A DNA stretch of 64,000 nucleotides. Origin: Taiwanofungus camphoratus. Its lineage: Eukaryota; Basidiomycota; Agaricomycetes; Polyporales; Taiwanofungaceae. A model generated the notes under the pieces. The model ran no database searches. It saw only the letters and a program-made list of their open reading frames with translations, and was not told where the DNA came from. The stretch is from the NCBI GenBank assembly GCA_003999685.1, contig CP021224.1, positions 1,984,001 to 2,048,000 of the forward strand. The letters run 5' to 3'. A program made the position numbers and the translations under genes. Below, piece by piece: positions 11,301 to 23,084 of this stretch; the first letter of the stretch is position 1; every line of letters starts with the position of its first letter.

Positions 11301-13755
11301 AACCTCCCGTTGAGGAATCTGAGGTTTGTTCCCTGTCGGCCAATGCTAGGCCACTTCGAGCGCCTGAAGCGGCCGATTCGTGACCAATGATCCGCTTTGA
11401 GCTCTCGCATGCGATGGAGTAAAGCATCAAGCGAAACACCCAGAAACTCATGTCCGACAATTACGTCGGGATCTGCTTTGTGAATAGTAACTGAGGCGAA
11501 TGATCAACTTTGGCGAAGACCCAGATTACGAGTCAGGCATACCAAGTAAACTATTAAGAAGCATTCGCTCGTTCTTCATTGGGGAAATGACACCCTTGCC
11601 GTTCTTTTTGACACGAACTTCGAAGTTGGGTGGGAAGCGATCTAGAGGTCGAACAAACGTGCGCACGGTGCACGGTAGAGCTTCTGGAGGAGTGGGATCG
11701 TCAAGGTCCACTGGGATTTATCGATGAGCATGGGTCCAGTATATCAAAATAACGTGTGAAAAACTCTGTACTCCACATACAATTTGCCCAAATTCTTGCT
11801 GTTGCGCATACGATCTCGCGGCTATTTTCTCTGTGGTTAACAATCGTCCGTATGCTGAGACTCATCACTGTCAAAGGAGGTACTTCCTTTGGAGCTTGAA
11901 GGTCTGTCTCGGAGAAGGGGTTGATGTCTTTTGAATCAGACACTGTGGCTTCGACCTTGCACCATGATACCTGCACATTGGGATGTTTGTATCGCCCAGA
12001 CGATGACATAACAGACGGCTACGGACCCCTCTATTGTCCACTCGTGGCTTCTTGATTTGTAGCCAGCATGGACCCATTATCTTGCGCTTCAGCACCAACA
12101 GCTCGAAAGCGCTCGTGTTTGTTCCAAAAATTCGCGAGAAGTTAGGGCTAGAAATGCTGTTCGGAAGTTGTGGTTCTACGAAGCAGTGTGAATTAGAAAA
12201 AATGAATTTAAAGAATAAACATACCATCAAACCCATATACAACCTTCAACCATTGCGTCTCGCCCTTCGGTACATCCTTCTCTCCAAAAGCATACCGTCT
12301 CTTCACAAATTTCGCTTTCCAACTCTTGATTCCGGCTTTCTTACGGATTTGATCGAAGTCGTCATAGATGTCCTTCATACCAGGCACCATATCAGTTTCG
12401 TACATGTCCCCAGTCTCTTCGTCCTCCTCTAGACGACGTTCACGGGGAAGCACAAAGAGGTTGCGCTGCAAGTTCTCAACCGTGACACAACAAGACAGCC
12501 ACGCTTTTGAAATCTTGTCTTGGGCCTTGCCCACGAAGTACAGACGACCTTCATGTTCGAGATAATCGATCCAGAAGAAGCGGAAGGAACCATCCTCCTC
12601 GAGGACAGAGACATCAGTAGTAGACGAGCGTGAGGGCGTACCAGATGTAGGACCGAACGTATCGTCTACTGTGGTAGTCAAGGACTCATAGACAGAAAGC
12701 CAAGATGGGGTGTCATCTGGCTTGCTTTTCCCCAGAGAATTGAATTTGCCCTCAATGGCCTTCAACGGCTTCTTTCCGACGTCCACATCCATGGGCACAT
12801 TTTCTGACTTCGCTTTGGTCGATGGCGCGTCACTGAACTCGTCCTCATCGATGTCCATGAACACGTTCATATCCATGTCGTCAAACGATGTATCGTAATC
12901 CTCAGTACCGCTGTGAACTTCCATCTTGCCCAATCGCTCGATAGCAGGTGTCATTCCTGGTATCTCTGTTCTGACTTTCTTATTCGGGCTGGGTACGAAG
13001 TCATCGCTGGATGGTGCGTGGAGCAAGTCATCCACAAGGCCGTCTGATGAAGTATCTGCATCTCCGAACGAATTCCTGTACCCATGTGCGCCAGTCCTCC
13101 GATATGAAGAGCCCAGGGGGGTTGGCGAGGAGCCGCGCTCATCAAAACTGGACTCTGGCTCCGGTTTACGCTTGCGAGACTTCACGATAACCTTCGGCGC
13201 CAAATTGTCCATATCACCCATGATTGAAGCCATTAAGTCAGCTTCTTGCTCTTCAGATACTGCTGGTCGGTAGGCACTGATAGACGGTGCACCTGCAGGC
13301 GGTGGTGGTTTAGGTTTCGATTTGCCTTTAGCCTTGAAGGCTGTTCTACCCTTCCTTGCTACATAGAGTCATTAATACGAGCGACGAGGATATATATATT
13401 GGGCCACACACGTTTCTCCTTCCTCAGATCAGGATCATCCTCCTGGTATTCCTCTGCTTCCTCGAAATCATCTATGCCATTATCCATATAGCCTTGAATG
13501 CCATCATCAACCACGAAGTCATCCTTAGCGAGCCTTCCTCGGACGATGGATTTATATTGATCTTCGGTGACTTCGTCATATAGACGTACATCACCGTCCT
13601 CCTAAATTCAAGTAGTAAAGACCTTTCTGCAGTGAAAATGAACAAGCTACGCTGGTACGTGCCTTCCACGTTCGACCCCCACCTTCCCTGGCGCGTTTGT
13701 ATTCAGCAAGTTTATCGAGCTTCGACTTTACCTCACGCCTCGAACGACTAGCCAT
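8391..13755 (-). CDS. POL1: DNA polymerase alpha catalytic subunit
   Basis: Extends RNA primers made by primase at origins and Okazaki fragments. Eighteen exons on the minus strand: 13755-13663, 13601-13412, 13358-12225, 12175-12027, 11970-11781, 11710-11543, 11490-11270, 11212-10968, 10914-10590, 10529-10383, 10333-10166, 10116-9842, 9789-9657, 9607-9235, 9181-9009, 8955-8728, 8670-8580, 8524-8391; 1478 residues, the family length. The N-terminus has the primase/Ctf4-side pattern [14 protein letters not shown]. The polymerase motifs are intact: [10 protein letters not shown] (A), [13 protein letters not shown] (B), YGDTDSV (C, two catalytic Asp). The C-terminal CysA ([12 protein letters not shown]) and CysB (CPSC...CGHRTR...CLRPGCRG) modules are present, ending GLFSFMKV. 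Introns 1 (13602-13662) and 13 (9608-9656) use GC donors. The ATG at 13755 was preferred over the upstream in-frame start because family members begin close to it. Confidence 0.96.
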
Positions 13756-13791
13756 GTTCACGGTAGATAATAGGCAGGAAAACACGAAATG

Positions 13792-13806
13792 GGCGGGAAA
13801 ACGCGT
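13792..13806. promoter_or_regulatory. MCB/E2F-like element upstream of POL1
   Basis: GGCGGGAAAACGCGT, 37-51 bp before the POL1 ATG. It joins an E2F-like GGCGGGAAA to ACGCGT, the MluI cell-cycle box bound by MBF in yeasts, which drives S-phase genes including POL1. More GCGCG/ACGCG sites lie at 13851-13895. Confidence 0.6.
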
Positions 13807-14004
13807 CGACCTGATGTAAGTGTGATGAATATTGACTGCTGAGCCAGGAGGCGCGTCAAGGCGCGACGCGCTTTCGAGCGGAGATGGAAAGCGCGTTTTG
13901 AGTTCGGCGCTTCGATTACTTACCTGGGCAATAAATCGAGTTTAAGATTTATATTACATAAGTCTATAATCGACTAGGCAGCTCAATAAGTACCGAGACC
14001 TCTC

Positions 14005-14045
14005 TAGCGAGACCTACGCGTGATCAATCACGTGTAGCGAGACCT
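14005..14045. repeat. Direct repeats flanking a palindrome
   Basis: TAGCGAGACCT occurs at 14005-14015 and 14035-14045. Between them sits the palindrome CGTGATCAATCACG (14019-14032). The 30-bp spacing is close to three helical turns. It could be a compound protein-binding site or the end of a small mobile element; no target-site duplication was found. Confidence 0.5.
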
Positions 14046-14673
14046 GCTTTCATGCGGCAGCCGCAGCGGATGTCCTAATTCGGCGAGCAGGTAAAAAATA
14101 CGAAAGCTAAGTATCCCTTCTTTACTTCGTCTTTTGCACTGCTCGCTAGGTAAGGACATATTTCATCAAAATAGTATTGTCTACCGGTGATAGGCAATGC
14201 TCGCTAGCAATACTTCTTTAGCTACCCACCGTCCCACCCTATGTACACATAGACTTAGTATATAGCGATGTATCAAAATAATATAACACGTTCGGTGGGC
14301 AGTAGCCGCCGAGCGTGGTTGAGTCCGCTACTCTACATATCCCCCAGCGAGCGCCACCTCAGAAGTCGATTAGATGTTATAAAAACATTGAAATGCATCC
14401 GAAGTGGTAAGTAGGTATTTATCTTATAGACTGATTTGTTTACACTGGCTCCGGGATGTTCGGGGCTGTTTCGGGCCAGTTATGCTCCACGTGATTCAAA
14501 GACACGACTGGAACGGCCGAAGAGCAGGCGGCGAGATCGCTTATTTCCTTCCGAAATCGAGGGTTTTTATGACAGAAAATACTTACATCTGGGCGGAATC
14601 GAGATTGAGCCTTGTGTGACGGATTATCGGAGGCCCTCCACTCGATTGCACTCGCCCTCCCGTTCCGTCCGTT

Positions 14674-14678
14674 TATAA
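14674..14678 (+). promoter_or_regulatory. TATA-like element of the second MFS gene
   Basis: TATAA inside GTTTATAAGT, 94 bp upstream of the ATG at 14772. Position fits a core promoter. Confidence 0.4.
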
Positions 14679-14771
14679 GTTTTCGACCAGTCCAGGATAT
14701 GAATACCTTTAGAGATTCCTGCAATCGCCGAGTTCTCCTTCTCTTCCGCTCACCTACGATTGTTCTGCAAG

Positions 14772-17235
14772 ATGTCTTGTGACGAAGATGCTGATGCCAA
14801 GCTCACTCATGAGAACAATGCTACTCTTGTCCTGCATGGTCCTGAGAATGTAACCGAACCTATCGACCCGCGTAGAGACCCTTTGGTCGGGCGGGAGACA
14901 GTAGATCAAGGTCACACTAAACCACTAGATGACCGTGCACATCACCTCGACGATCATCTATACAGGAACGTTCTTGAAAACAAACAAGGGGTATTCCATG
15001 GCAATCCACAAGACGAACTGAAAGATGGTCCATTCTATGTCAGGCTCAATTTTTATAAATTTCTATAATCCGTTGAGACTCCCTTTTTCGTTCAAGATCG
15101 AGTTCGAGAAAGGTGATGGTAGAGACCCTGCCAACTTCTCTCCAGCGCGCAAGTGGGCCATTACCTTGACCGCATGTTTGTTTGCAATCCTTGTCAGTAA
15201 GTCACATGGACAAAGTTGTGAGCTTCTAGATATTGAAAATTAAATCTTATAGCCTCTGCTGGGGCCGCATATGCTCTTGGATTCGATTCCATGACTAGAG
15301 ATTTGAACTGCACTGAGTTTCAAGCCACTATCGGAATTTCTGTCTATGCTCTTGGTTTTGGCCTTCCACCGTTGGTAACCGCATCACTGAGCGAAGAATT
15401 TGGAAGACAGCCAATATATATATGTAGTGGAGTAGGGTTCCTTCTGTTTACGCTCATGATAGCTCTGTTGGTGTCAACATATCATTCCTTTGGTGATCAT
15501 TATGGCTTACGATACACTCTAGTGCCAAAAACATACAAACTGTAATAGTGGGCCGGTTCATCGTAGGCATGTTTGGTTCTACAGGTTCAACGCTGGTTGG
15601 TGGTACCATCGCCGACATATTCATGCCCAATGAGTCAGTTGATTCGGTCACGCATTCTTTATAATTTCTCCCGAGTCTAACCAACAAACTCTAGGCGCGG
15701 TGTACCGATAGCTCTATTTTCTACTTCTTCGATCGGCGGTATCGGTGTGGGCTGTCTAGCAGCTGGCTGGATCGAGCAGAATCACCGTCTTCAGTGGCGC
15801 TGGATACAGTGGATCTATGTCATGTACGGCAATCTTAGAGATCGTTGTAATCGAGTAGAGCTTAGCACTCTACCAGCTTTACAGGATTATTTGTGGTCTG
15901 CGTTCCCCTCTTCATGAGAGAAACTCGAGCATCGGTGCTACTTGTGCGTCTCGCCAAGAAAATGCGCAAGGAGACAGGGGATCGCCGGATTCGTGCACGC
16001 GTAGAGGACGAACGTGACAACCTGTCGACCCTTCTTTATATTTCATGTACCCGTGCTCCCTGTGAGTTTCCAACGTAGCTGTCAGTATGCACCTATTGTG
16101 ACCGTTGTTGCAGATCTGATGATCACGGAGCCTATCGTGGCCAGCTTTACCGTGGGTAACGTGCATAAACTGCAAGCTCTTCGAAAAGGTTTATGATATG
16201 CCTTCGTTGCAGCTATGGATAGGTTTCGCGTGGGGAATTTTATACGTCTTGATAGAGTCAGTGCATCATTGTTGTGTGGATGAATACTATTGCTGATGCC
16301 GAGTTTACAGATCAGTCGGCCCCGTCTTTCGAGCTCTTCACAATTTCAATGCTGGTCAAACCGGTACCGTATTCTTGACCATGACGTAAGGTGTACGTGA
16401 TATATCAAGAGTTATAACTGATAGGCTTCTTCGTCTTCCGTTTATAGGATCGGCTCTTTGCTTGGGATGGTGTCTAATGTATACCAGGGAAAACTGTACA
16501 AGTGCGGTTCTCTTGAGCACGAAGTGATGTGAATGCGGAACCTGACTTATGTTCTTCGCAAGCAAATATGTCGGCACTCGAGGACCGGAAGCTCGTTTGT
16601 TTGCTGCAATGGCAGCAACAGTGTTATTTCCTGCGGGCATGTTTATCTACGCCTGGTCCACATATACCAAAGTGTATTGGATCTCACTTGCAATTGGCAT
16701 GGTCGTACGTGTTTCGTTTCTACAAGCGCTGTCTGATTCTGAAGCCAATTTCTGATGATTAGTTGATCATGTGGGCAATATTCATAATCTTTTTCACCGT
16801 CTTCACGTATCTTGCGGATTGGTACGAGGATTCCTCCTCCCCTCTTCCAGAAATCTTTCTGTTGATTCACTATACCCCCATCAGCTATGGACCGTTCGCA
16901 TCGTCGGCTATGGCTGGCCAGAGTCTGTTTCGTATGTTGTGATCGTCTTGAATCATGCACTCCCAATTGATCATATTGCCGTTGTATCAAAGGTAACCTT
17001 ATGGGTATGGCATTCCCACTCTTCACGCAACAAATGTTCGCTCGCCTTACATACCACTGGGCCAATACCTTGTTTGGTTTCGTCGCTCTCGCTATAGCTC
17101 CCCTCCCCTTCGTAAGTGTATAGAGAGCTCATAGCTTGGGAGCGGTCACTTAGATGCGATCAGATACTATTCTTCAAAGGACCTGCCATTCGAGCACGAA
17201 GCAAGTTTGCATCCCAAGTCATGCAGAAGCAATAA
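14772..17235 (+). CDS. MFS transporter, DHA1 type (paralogue 2)
   Basis: Sister of the transporter at 3982-6437, same predicted role as a proton-coupled exporter. Fifteen exons: 14772-15038, 15097-15196, 15253-15466, 15523-15633, 15695-15823, 15877-16061, 16114-16151, 16213-16256, 16311-16385, 16448-16501, 16563-16704, 16763-16821, 16885-16931, 16993-17111, 17164-17235; 551 residues. Exons 2 to 14 have exactly the same lengths as in the sister; only the first exon (+12 nt) and last (-3 nt) differ. Shared blocks: IEFEKGDGRDPANFS, SEEFGRQPIYICSG, GRFIVGMFGSTGSTLVGGTIADIF, LVRLAKKMRKETG, YVGTRGPEARLFAAMAA, CYGPFASSAMAGQSLFRNLMGMAFPLFTQQMFARLTYHWANTLFG. Third positions are clearly AT-richer than in the sister, so the copy is old. 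No broken frame: both copies look functional. It converges on the monooxygenase gene. Confidence 0.92.
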
Positions 17236-17770
17236 CACCACTGCATCCTACTCGTTGATTTGGCAAGCTCGTAATGTTGTACATCATTCTCTTTGGATCC
17301 TAATATGGGTGTCGCCTGTCTGATTTTGTAGATGGCGAAGGATATCGTCGTCTCCGAAGGGGTTTGTCCGATGGTATCTTGGACCGCTAACCGATATTAC
17401 CTTTTTGAGACATCTAGACCACACAGAGTTTTTATATACACGTTGAACAACATCTACGTGTGCATGACCGAACATGAATACTTATTCTGTGACTATACGT
17501 ACAACTTGAATGTAATTCAATCTTTACTTGAGCCCTGTTTTCTCTTTATACATGAGACACGCCCAATGTCATGTACGTATTTCAAAGAGATTGAGATGAA
17601 CGAAGCGTACAACAATGAATGATGCATGATAGTTGTCTATGTTCGTGTCCAAGGATATGGACAAGGAACCTTTCACATGTGCAAAAGTAATGATAGATCG
17701 ACCTATATAACACCTCTGCTCACCCGCGAGCATAGTGGAACCCATATGCACCTCGTTCTTCTTTATCATG
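17236..17770. other. Intergenic between convergent genes
   Basis: 535 bp of AT-rich sequence between the 3' ends of the MFS gene and the monooxygenase gene. Nothing recognisable beyond shared 3' flanks. Confidence 0.6.
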
Positions 17771-20321
17771 TCATTCATGTGGCTCCGTCTCTACCGTCGT
17801 CGTCGTGAAACCAAAACTCATGTGTTTGATATTCGGACTCTCCCGGGTCGTGTCACTGAACCGGCCCCAATTGACCCACCACTCGTCCGCTGCGTCTGTT
17901 GCATCATAACCAAAGATCTCCGCCATCTCGTCGAAGTTATCCTTGTAAGTACCCTCATCCCATTGATCAGTAGTCTGCATACGCATGTCCGTGTTCCTTG
18001 CGTCCTGCGCAGGTCCAGGAGGCATTGCGACCAACTTGGCATTCGAAATATCCCCCTGCTTGACAGCATCGCAACGTGCCTGCCGTAGTTCTTGATATGC
18101 GCTCAAGAACGACGGCACCTGATTCCAAGTACTTAATCTGCAGAATAGACTTCCGAACACAACGGCATCTTCCACAGCTATGCTGGCCCCGTGTGTACCT
18201 CCGGGCTGCGGGAAAGTGTCACGTGAGATGCTGTCTGGATAATACCTCGATTTCTGCGTCTGCTCACCTGCCAAGGATGAGCTGCTTCGCCAATCAGTAT
18301 GATTCTGCCGGTTTCATCCACCCAGTCCTCTACTCCATTAGGTCGCTCCATCATTCTTGTTCTTAGGAGGAAGGGCGCCATCTTTAGGAGGCGCTGGACG
18401 CTTGATAGATAACTTCAGTCGTCAAAGTGTAAGGATGACGGCCAAAATGGTCACGAAAGAACGCATGAAACATGTACTCACCAAGGCGCATGAGTTCCAA
18501 TTGCCACAGTCTCGAGAGGTACAACTTCCTCCCATGTCTCATCATTACCAGTCGGTGGATCTTGATCACCAGTATGAGAATAGATATGTAGATGGAACGC
18601 CTGTCTTGCACTCTAACGATTGGCGCGTTATATCTCTGACACATAGACGAGAACAGAATACAACTTGCCATGGGATGGCCTGCAGACACAACACATTAGC
18701 TTGTGAGATGAGAAACTTACTCGTTCATTGTGCACGTACCACAGATACTACGATTTGCGCCCATCCAGATCCGCCACTAGCAACCATCATATATGACTGT
18801 CTTTTTCTATCGGCAATTGAAGTAGGCTCACCTCATCCGCCTTGAGGTATTCTCGCAATTCAGGATCTTTGTTCATCTCAGAGGCTGGAATTGCAGTAGT
18901 GTATACCGTCAAGAACGATAGTTTTGCATCGTCCTCCCTGCCGAGGACTACCTTCCGCACCATACTCCTCGGGCCATCTGCACCAAGGAGAAAATCCGCC
19001 GTGACGACCTCTCCGGTTGACAGCGTCACGCTGGGATTCGGGAGGGAGGCAGTCCCTTGGTGTATGGATGTCACGGAGGTATTCAAATCTACTCGGACAC
19101 CTGCGGAAATGGCCAGATTATAGAGTATGCGATGGACATCTGCATGCTGCACAGCGCATCACTGACTCTGACAACACGATGCAATGGCAATTACATACAT
19201 GCATGAGAATGAAGTCACCACCCGTCTCGGTCATGACTTGCGGCCGCCAGTGCAGGTACCCGACTTTCTCTCCGGTATACACTACAGGAGCATAAACCAA
19301 GATCAGCGATTAGCAGAGATCGATTAGTTGTGAGCAGACAAGGGTCCCAGGTCAGAAGACGAGTCAATCTTCCTGATAATCATGATAAGCTGTGTAAAGG
19401 GTGTCAAACAGCTCTCAAATAAGCTTAAGCCCTCGCTCGTCGCCCTGGCTATACTGGAAAAAAAAGATGTGTTCTTCTTCATGAAGATAAAGAATGCAAC
19501 ACAAAGCCGAACAAAAATGAACCGTAAAAGTGGCTCAGAGTCGGCATAGACCTGACCAGTAAACGTCAGGCGGAGTGAAACATAAGGGCGTTGCCTTATA
19601 TAGCAAGTCAAGGCGGCTTTTCTGATGACGATCACTCCAAGCTTCTCTTCGCTCGAATCTCCCCGAGTTCCAGCGAGCAGGGCGGTGTCGGAAGAGTGGG
19701 GTGCAGGATTCGCAGGAGTCGTTTACCAAGTGATCAGGAATCATACGAAAACTGGTCACCTCCAACCGCATGGTGGCCGACTCATCAACGCACGACAGCA
19801 GATGATACTCACGATCAAGCCAAGGTGTCCCAACACAACGAACCGCTGTTCGCCACAGCTCTTCGGGCCCCACCCATCGACTGAGTATCTTGCTGAGGTT
19901 CGGGGGCACACGGAGCCCGCCCGCGGGCACTCCCAGACCACGTTTCTCGATGACACGGACGCGATGCCCAGCTTCAGCTAGGACATACGATACTGCTAGG
20001 CCAGCGATACCTGTGAAAGTGCAGATAAAATTGAGTCAAGGGTGCCACAATGAGTATATAGGGGCTAGGGCTGCCAGCAATAACTGCAGTTTGATGCTGA
20101 TGGGCACATAACTAGCAGGAAAGGCAGTGCTTGGAGCTTTCAGAGTACGAAGCCAGAGAAGCGCCAGGACTGGGTGATAGGCACCATAACCTCACAGTCT
20201 CAAGCAGCGCGGAAGCAAGTGCAATTTGCAATAGGAAGTTGCAGCAGGAAGCTGGAGACTTACCGCCACCGACAATGAGGAAATCGCATTCCAGGAGTTT
20301 TTCAGCGCCTTTTGCAGCCAT
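17771..20321 (-). CDS. FAD-dependent monooxygenase (salicylate hydroxylase-like)
   Basis: Class A flavoprotein hydroxylase; members use NAD(P)H and O2 to hydroxylate aromatic rings. Nine exons proposed on the minus strand: 20321-20264, 20010-19813, 19281-19199, 19146-18832, 18776-18721, 18679-18643, 18600-18482, 18400-18268, 18205-17771; 477 residues. Seen: the Rossmann motif FLIVGGGIAGLAVSYVLAEAGHRVRVIE, the VPAGGLRVPPN and GYLHWRP blocks, the DG motif LLGADGPRSMVRK, and the FAD ribityl-binding GRIILIGEAAHPWQPGGTHGASIAVEDA. Two introns are long for this window (253 and 531 bp); yet joining across the 531-bp one gives an unbroken block (WLDLYTGEKVGYLHWRP). Exons 5-7 are less certain: two introns there are only about 41-42 bp. 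Its neighbour is an exporter, so a shared role on an aromatic compound is possible but unproven. Confidence 0.87.
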
Positions 20322-21472
20322 GGGAGGTAAGGGGGGTACATGGCGCAGGGGACGGGATTGATATATGTTATGCATGAAGTCAAGTTACGAGAGTGACATT
20401 TCGGCTAGACACCCGGAAGCCAGGTAAGATCTAGCAATTACAGCGTGGTCTGCTGGTATCAAAATTTCTAGACCCGGCTGCGATGCTTCCGCCTCGCCAG
20501 GGTCACACAAGACCTGGCGCCATCATTCTAGGATAAGCGCCTCGGAATAAGCCTTCGGACCTGCAAAAGAAATTGAAAACAAGGGGTCAAAAAAGATTAA
20601 AACATGTAGATCATGCAAAGCATCTTATGTGTTAGGAAAGAGGGATCCGATGCCCCAGCTCGGAAGCTAATTGGCAGACATGCACCATTTTGCCAGTAGT
20701 CACAGTAACCTGACGATCGGGTTAAATAAGGTCGATCAGTGCATTGTCGCCGCTAGCACACAGATGGCCTCACTCGCAGGACATGTGCGGGGCCAACCCT
20801 TGTGAAAATCCTTGCTACACCTGCCGGCGGAGCGTGTTACAACCACACTCAACATGCAAGGACTCATCCATTCCTTCTTCGGCCGATCGGGAGTATTTTG
20901 CGGTCCCTGCGACCCTAGAAATTCATTAAGCATGCGTGGTCGCATCAACGGGCTACCAAATTTTGTCCGGTTTATGTACATTAACACGACAGTTGCATGC
21001 CCACTGCTTGAAAGTCCAGCCTTTAGTACTGAATGCAACTTGTGGGTGGCACGGATTTAGTTTCGCAATTAGCCGCACGGAGTGTCAATTTGAGCTAAAA
21101 GTCTTGTTATGCTTAAGGACAAGTCACATTTAAAATTGTAACACAATGTTTTTCTATATATAGTACCGGGCCTGTAACAGTTGAAAGCATGTGGCTTTTT
21201 CCATAATATGTTTACAATCTTTTCCAAATCAGTGGCACTAAATGATGGCATTTGCACCCTTTTCACAGTCGCTTCACCATATTGAGGTCAAAAGTGTTGG
21301 AAATCTCATTCTGTCTCTGACCAAATTCACGGCCCGGAGTGTTCTTATATGCCATTGTGGGAAAAACAGAGGCTGGAGTCACATGATCTCACACTCCCTC
21401 TTGCACAATGTACTTGGTTGGAAGCGATTACTTGCTCGCTCTGCCTGAGGTCGCTTCTGCTACACGTCTGCT
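20322..21472. other. Divergent intergenic region
   Basis: 1.15 kb between the monooxygenase (-) and the membrane orphan (+). Short open frames only; no family match, no repeat. A C-rich upstream segment next to the orphan gene may hold its promoter. Confidence 0.5.
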
Positions 21473-23084
21473 ATGCCGTTCTCTTTCAGCTTTACTCTTA
21501 CGATTCCTGGTCTCTCTAATCCGTTCTCAGCAGCAGGTCAATCAAGCTCGGCGCCTCCGGAGTCTGAATCAAGTTTATACGTCGATGATTCAAAGCAGCG
21601 ACCCGCGGTACCTCCGCATCGCCGAGCCCCTTCGCCTTCTCTCCTACCCCCACTGTCTCGAAAGAGAGGATGGGTTCCTTCTAATTCCGAGCTTAGCCAC
21701 GCTACCGCGGTCCCCACGTTGACCAATGGTTATCTGGATACACCCGGAAAGTATAGGGATATGATCACGGCTTCTAACGCGGAAGAGGACATCGAGGAGA
21801 TGGTCGCAGGTGGGTCGCCAGTTTCTCTCGGACCATACCTTTCCGTAGCTGTGGCTTGCTTCGCCATACACTTTCCTGTCTTATCTCGCGTGAATGCCTT
21901 CCTTTTGGACATGCCGCCAACACGTGTTGTCCTGGACTGCGTGTCTCAGTTATGAGATCCTGCCCGTCTACTGCTGGGAACTCTCTTTAAATGTTTCCAG
22001 TCATCCGCAGCTCGGTGACCATGTCCACTACTCTAACTTTTCATGTACAATTAGATTTACCCCCTCCCAAGCGGCGTCGCACGCTTGCTGGTTCTATCGT
22101 TTCAACTGCGCTGAGCGCTGCTCTTATCGGGACTGCAGTCGGCCTTACTGTGTATCGCCTGTGAGTATCATGTTTACTGAAGGGGTGCGTTTCTCACACC
22201 TATCGGTCAAGATGGAGAGATAGGGGCAAACAACCGGAGTCGTTGCCTCCGCCTCCGTATGAGCAAGGAGAATGGGTTCCCGCAAAGGTACGTGACCTAC
22301 AATTCTCTGAGTCGGCTGAAAGATTAATTGTCTCCATAGTCTGATTCATCTCCTGCCCCGGTCACCCAGGTCACTCCACCTACCCCACGTTCCCGCAGAA
22401 TCCGCCACGTTGCTGGACGACGTTCTCAACCTCGTCATCGGAAGGTCCACGCTCGTGCAGTGCACGCATCCTCCTCGCCTTTCGGTCCTTCACCTGTAGC
22501 TCGCGCCCCAATTCCTCCGGAATTCAATTTTGGCGTTTCAGACAGTGTAGAAGGCGACGGAGATGCCGACGATCAGGTGCTGACTCTCTTTCCCGCACTT
22601 GTAGGTGGCCAGCACTTACATGTGTGTGTTCTGTGTGTAGGTGTCCTGGATGGGCGACCGGCTGGCGAAGCTCATTGCAGAGGGTCAACGAGCGCTTGGA
22701 AAAGAGGTCGTCGTTATGAGCGAAGATCAAGAGGACGAGGTAGACGACGATTCGGAAAATTGGATTGAAGATGATGAAGGCCGCTCTTCAAACGGCAGAC
22801 AGAATCGGAATGCTGGTCTTCCCCCGTATTCTTCCCGTCGTGGATCCCCTCTGCCCGGTATCTCCCCTCGGCGCAGCGCTTTCGACCTCAGTTACTCACA
22901 CGGCGGTACAACCTCAGCGATATCAGTTCCTGGTTCGCCCCGCCATTTTGGGAGAGAAGCATCAGTCGAATCAGATACTTTTGCCAGCAGGAGTTTCCGC
23001 GAGGATGAGTCAACCTGGCAGACTCCGGAACTGAGGGAATCCATGGAGCGAGCGAGAGAACTGTATTATCGGAGTCGGGCGTAA
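21473..23084 (+). CDS. Orphan single-pass membrane protein
   Basis: I do not recognise the family. Five exons (21473-21809, 22055-22160, 22212-22287, 22340-22576, 22641-23084) close in phase and give 399 residues. Residues 1-112 are Pro/Ser-rich and polar. After the first intron comes KRRRTLAGSIVSTALSAALI and more apolar residues, a predicted transmembrane helix preceded by a KRRR positive patch, then WRDRGKQPESLPPPPYEQGEW, which contains a PPPPY motif (a WW-domain/NEDD4-type ligand). The remainder is disordered: basic (SRRIRHVAGRRSQPRHRK), a folded-looking SWMGDRLAKLIAEGQRALG helix, an acidic run (EDQEDEVDDDSENWIEDDEG) and a Ser/Pro/Arg tail. The first intron, 245 bp, is long. PPxY next to a membrane span suggests ubiquitin-ligase control, by inference. 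Confidence 0.72.

Larger units (their letters stand above)
13756..14771. other. Divergent promoter region, POL1 (-) and MFS (+)
   Basis: About 1 kb without a gene. It holds the cell-cycle motifs next to POL1, a direct-repeat/palindrome array at 14005-14045, a longer imperfect inverted repeat (14221-14231 with 14293-14306), and a TATAA at 14674-14678, 94 bp before the MFS start. Confidence 0.6.
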
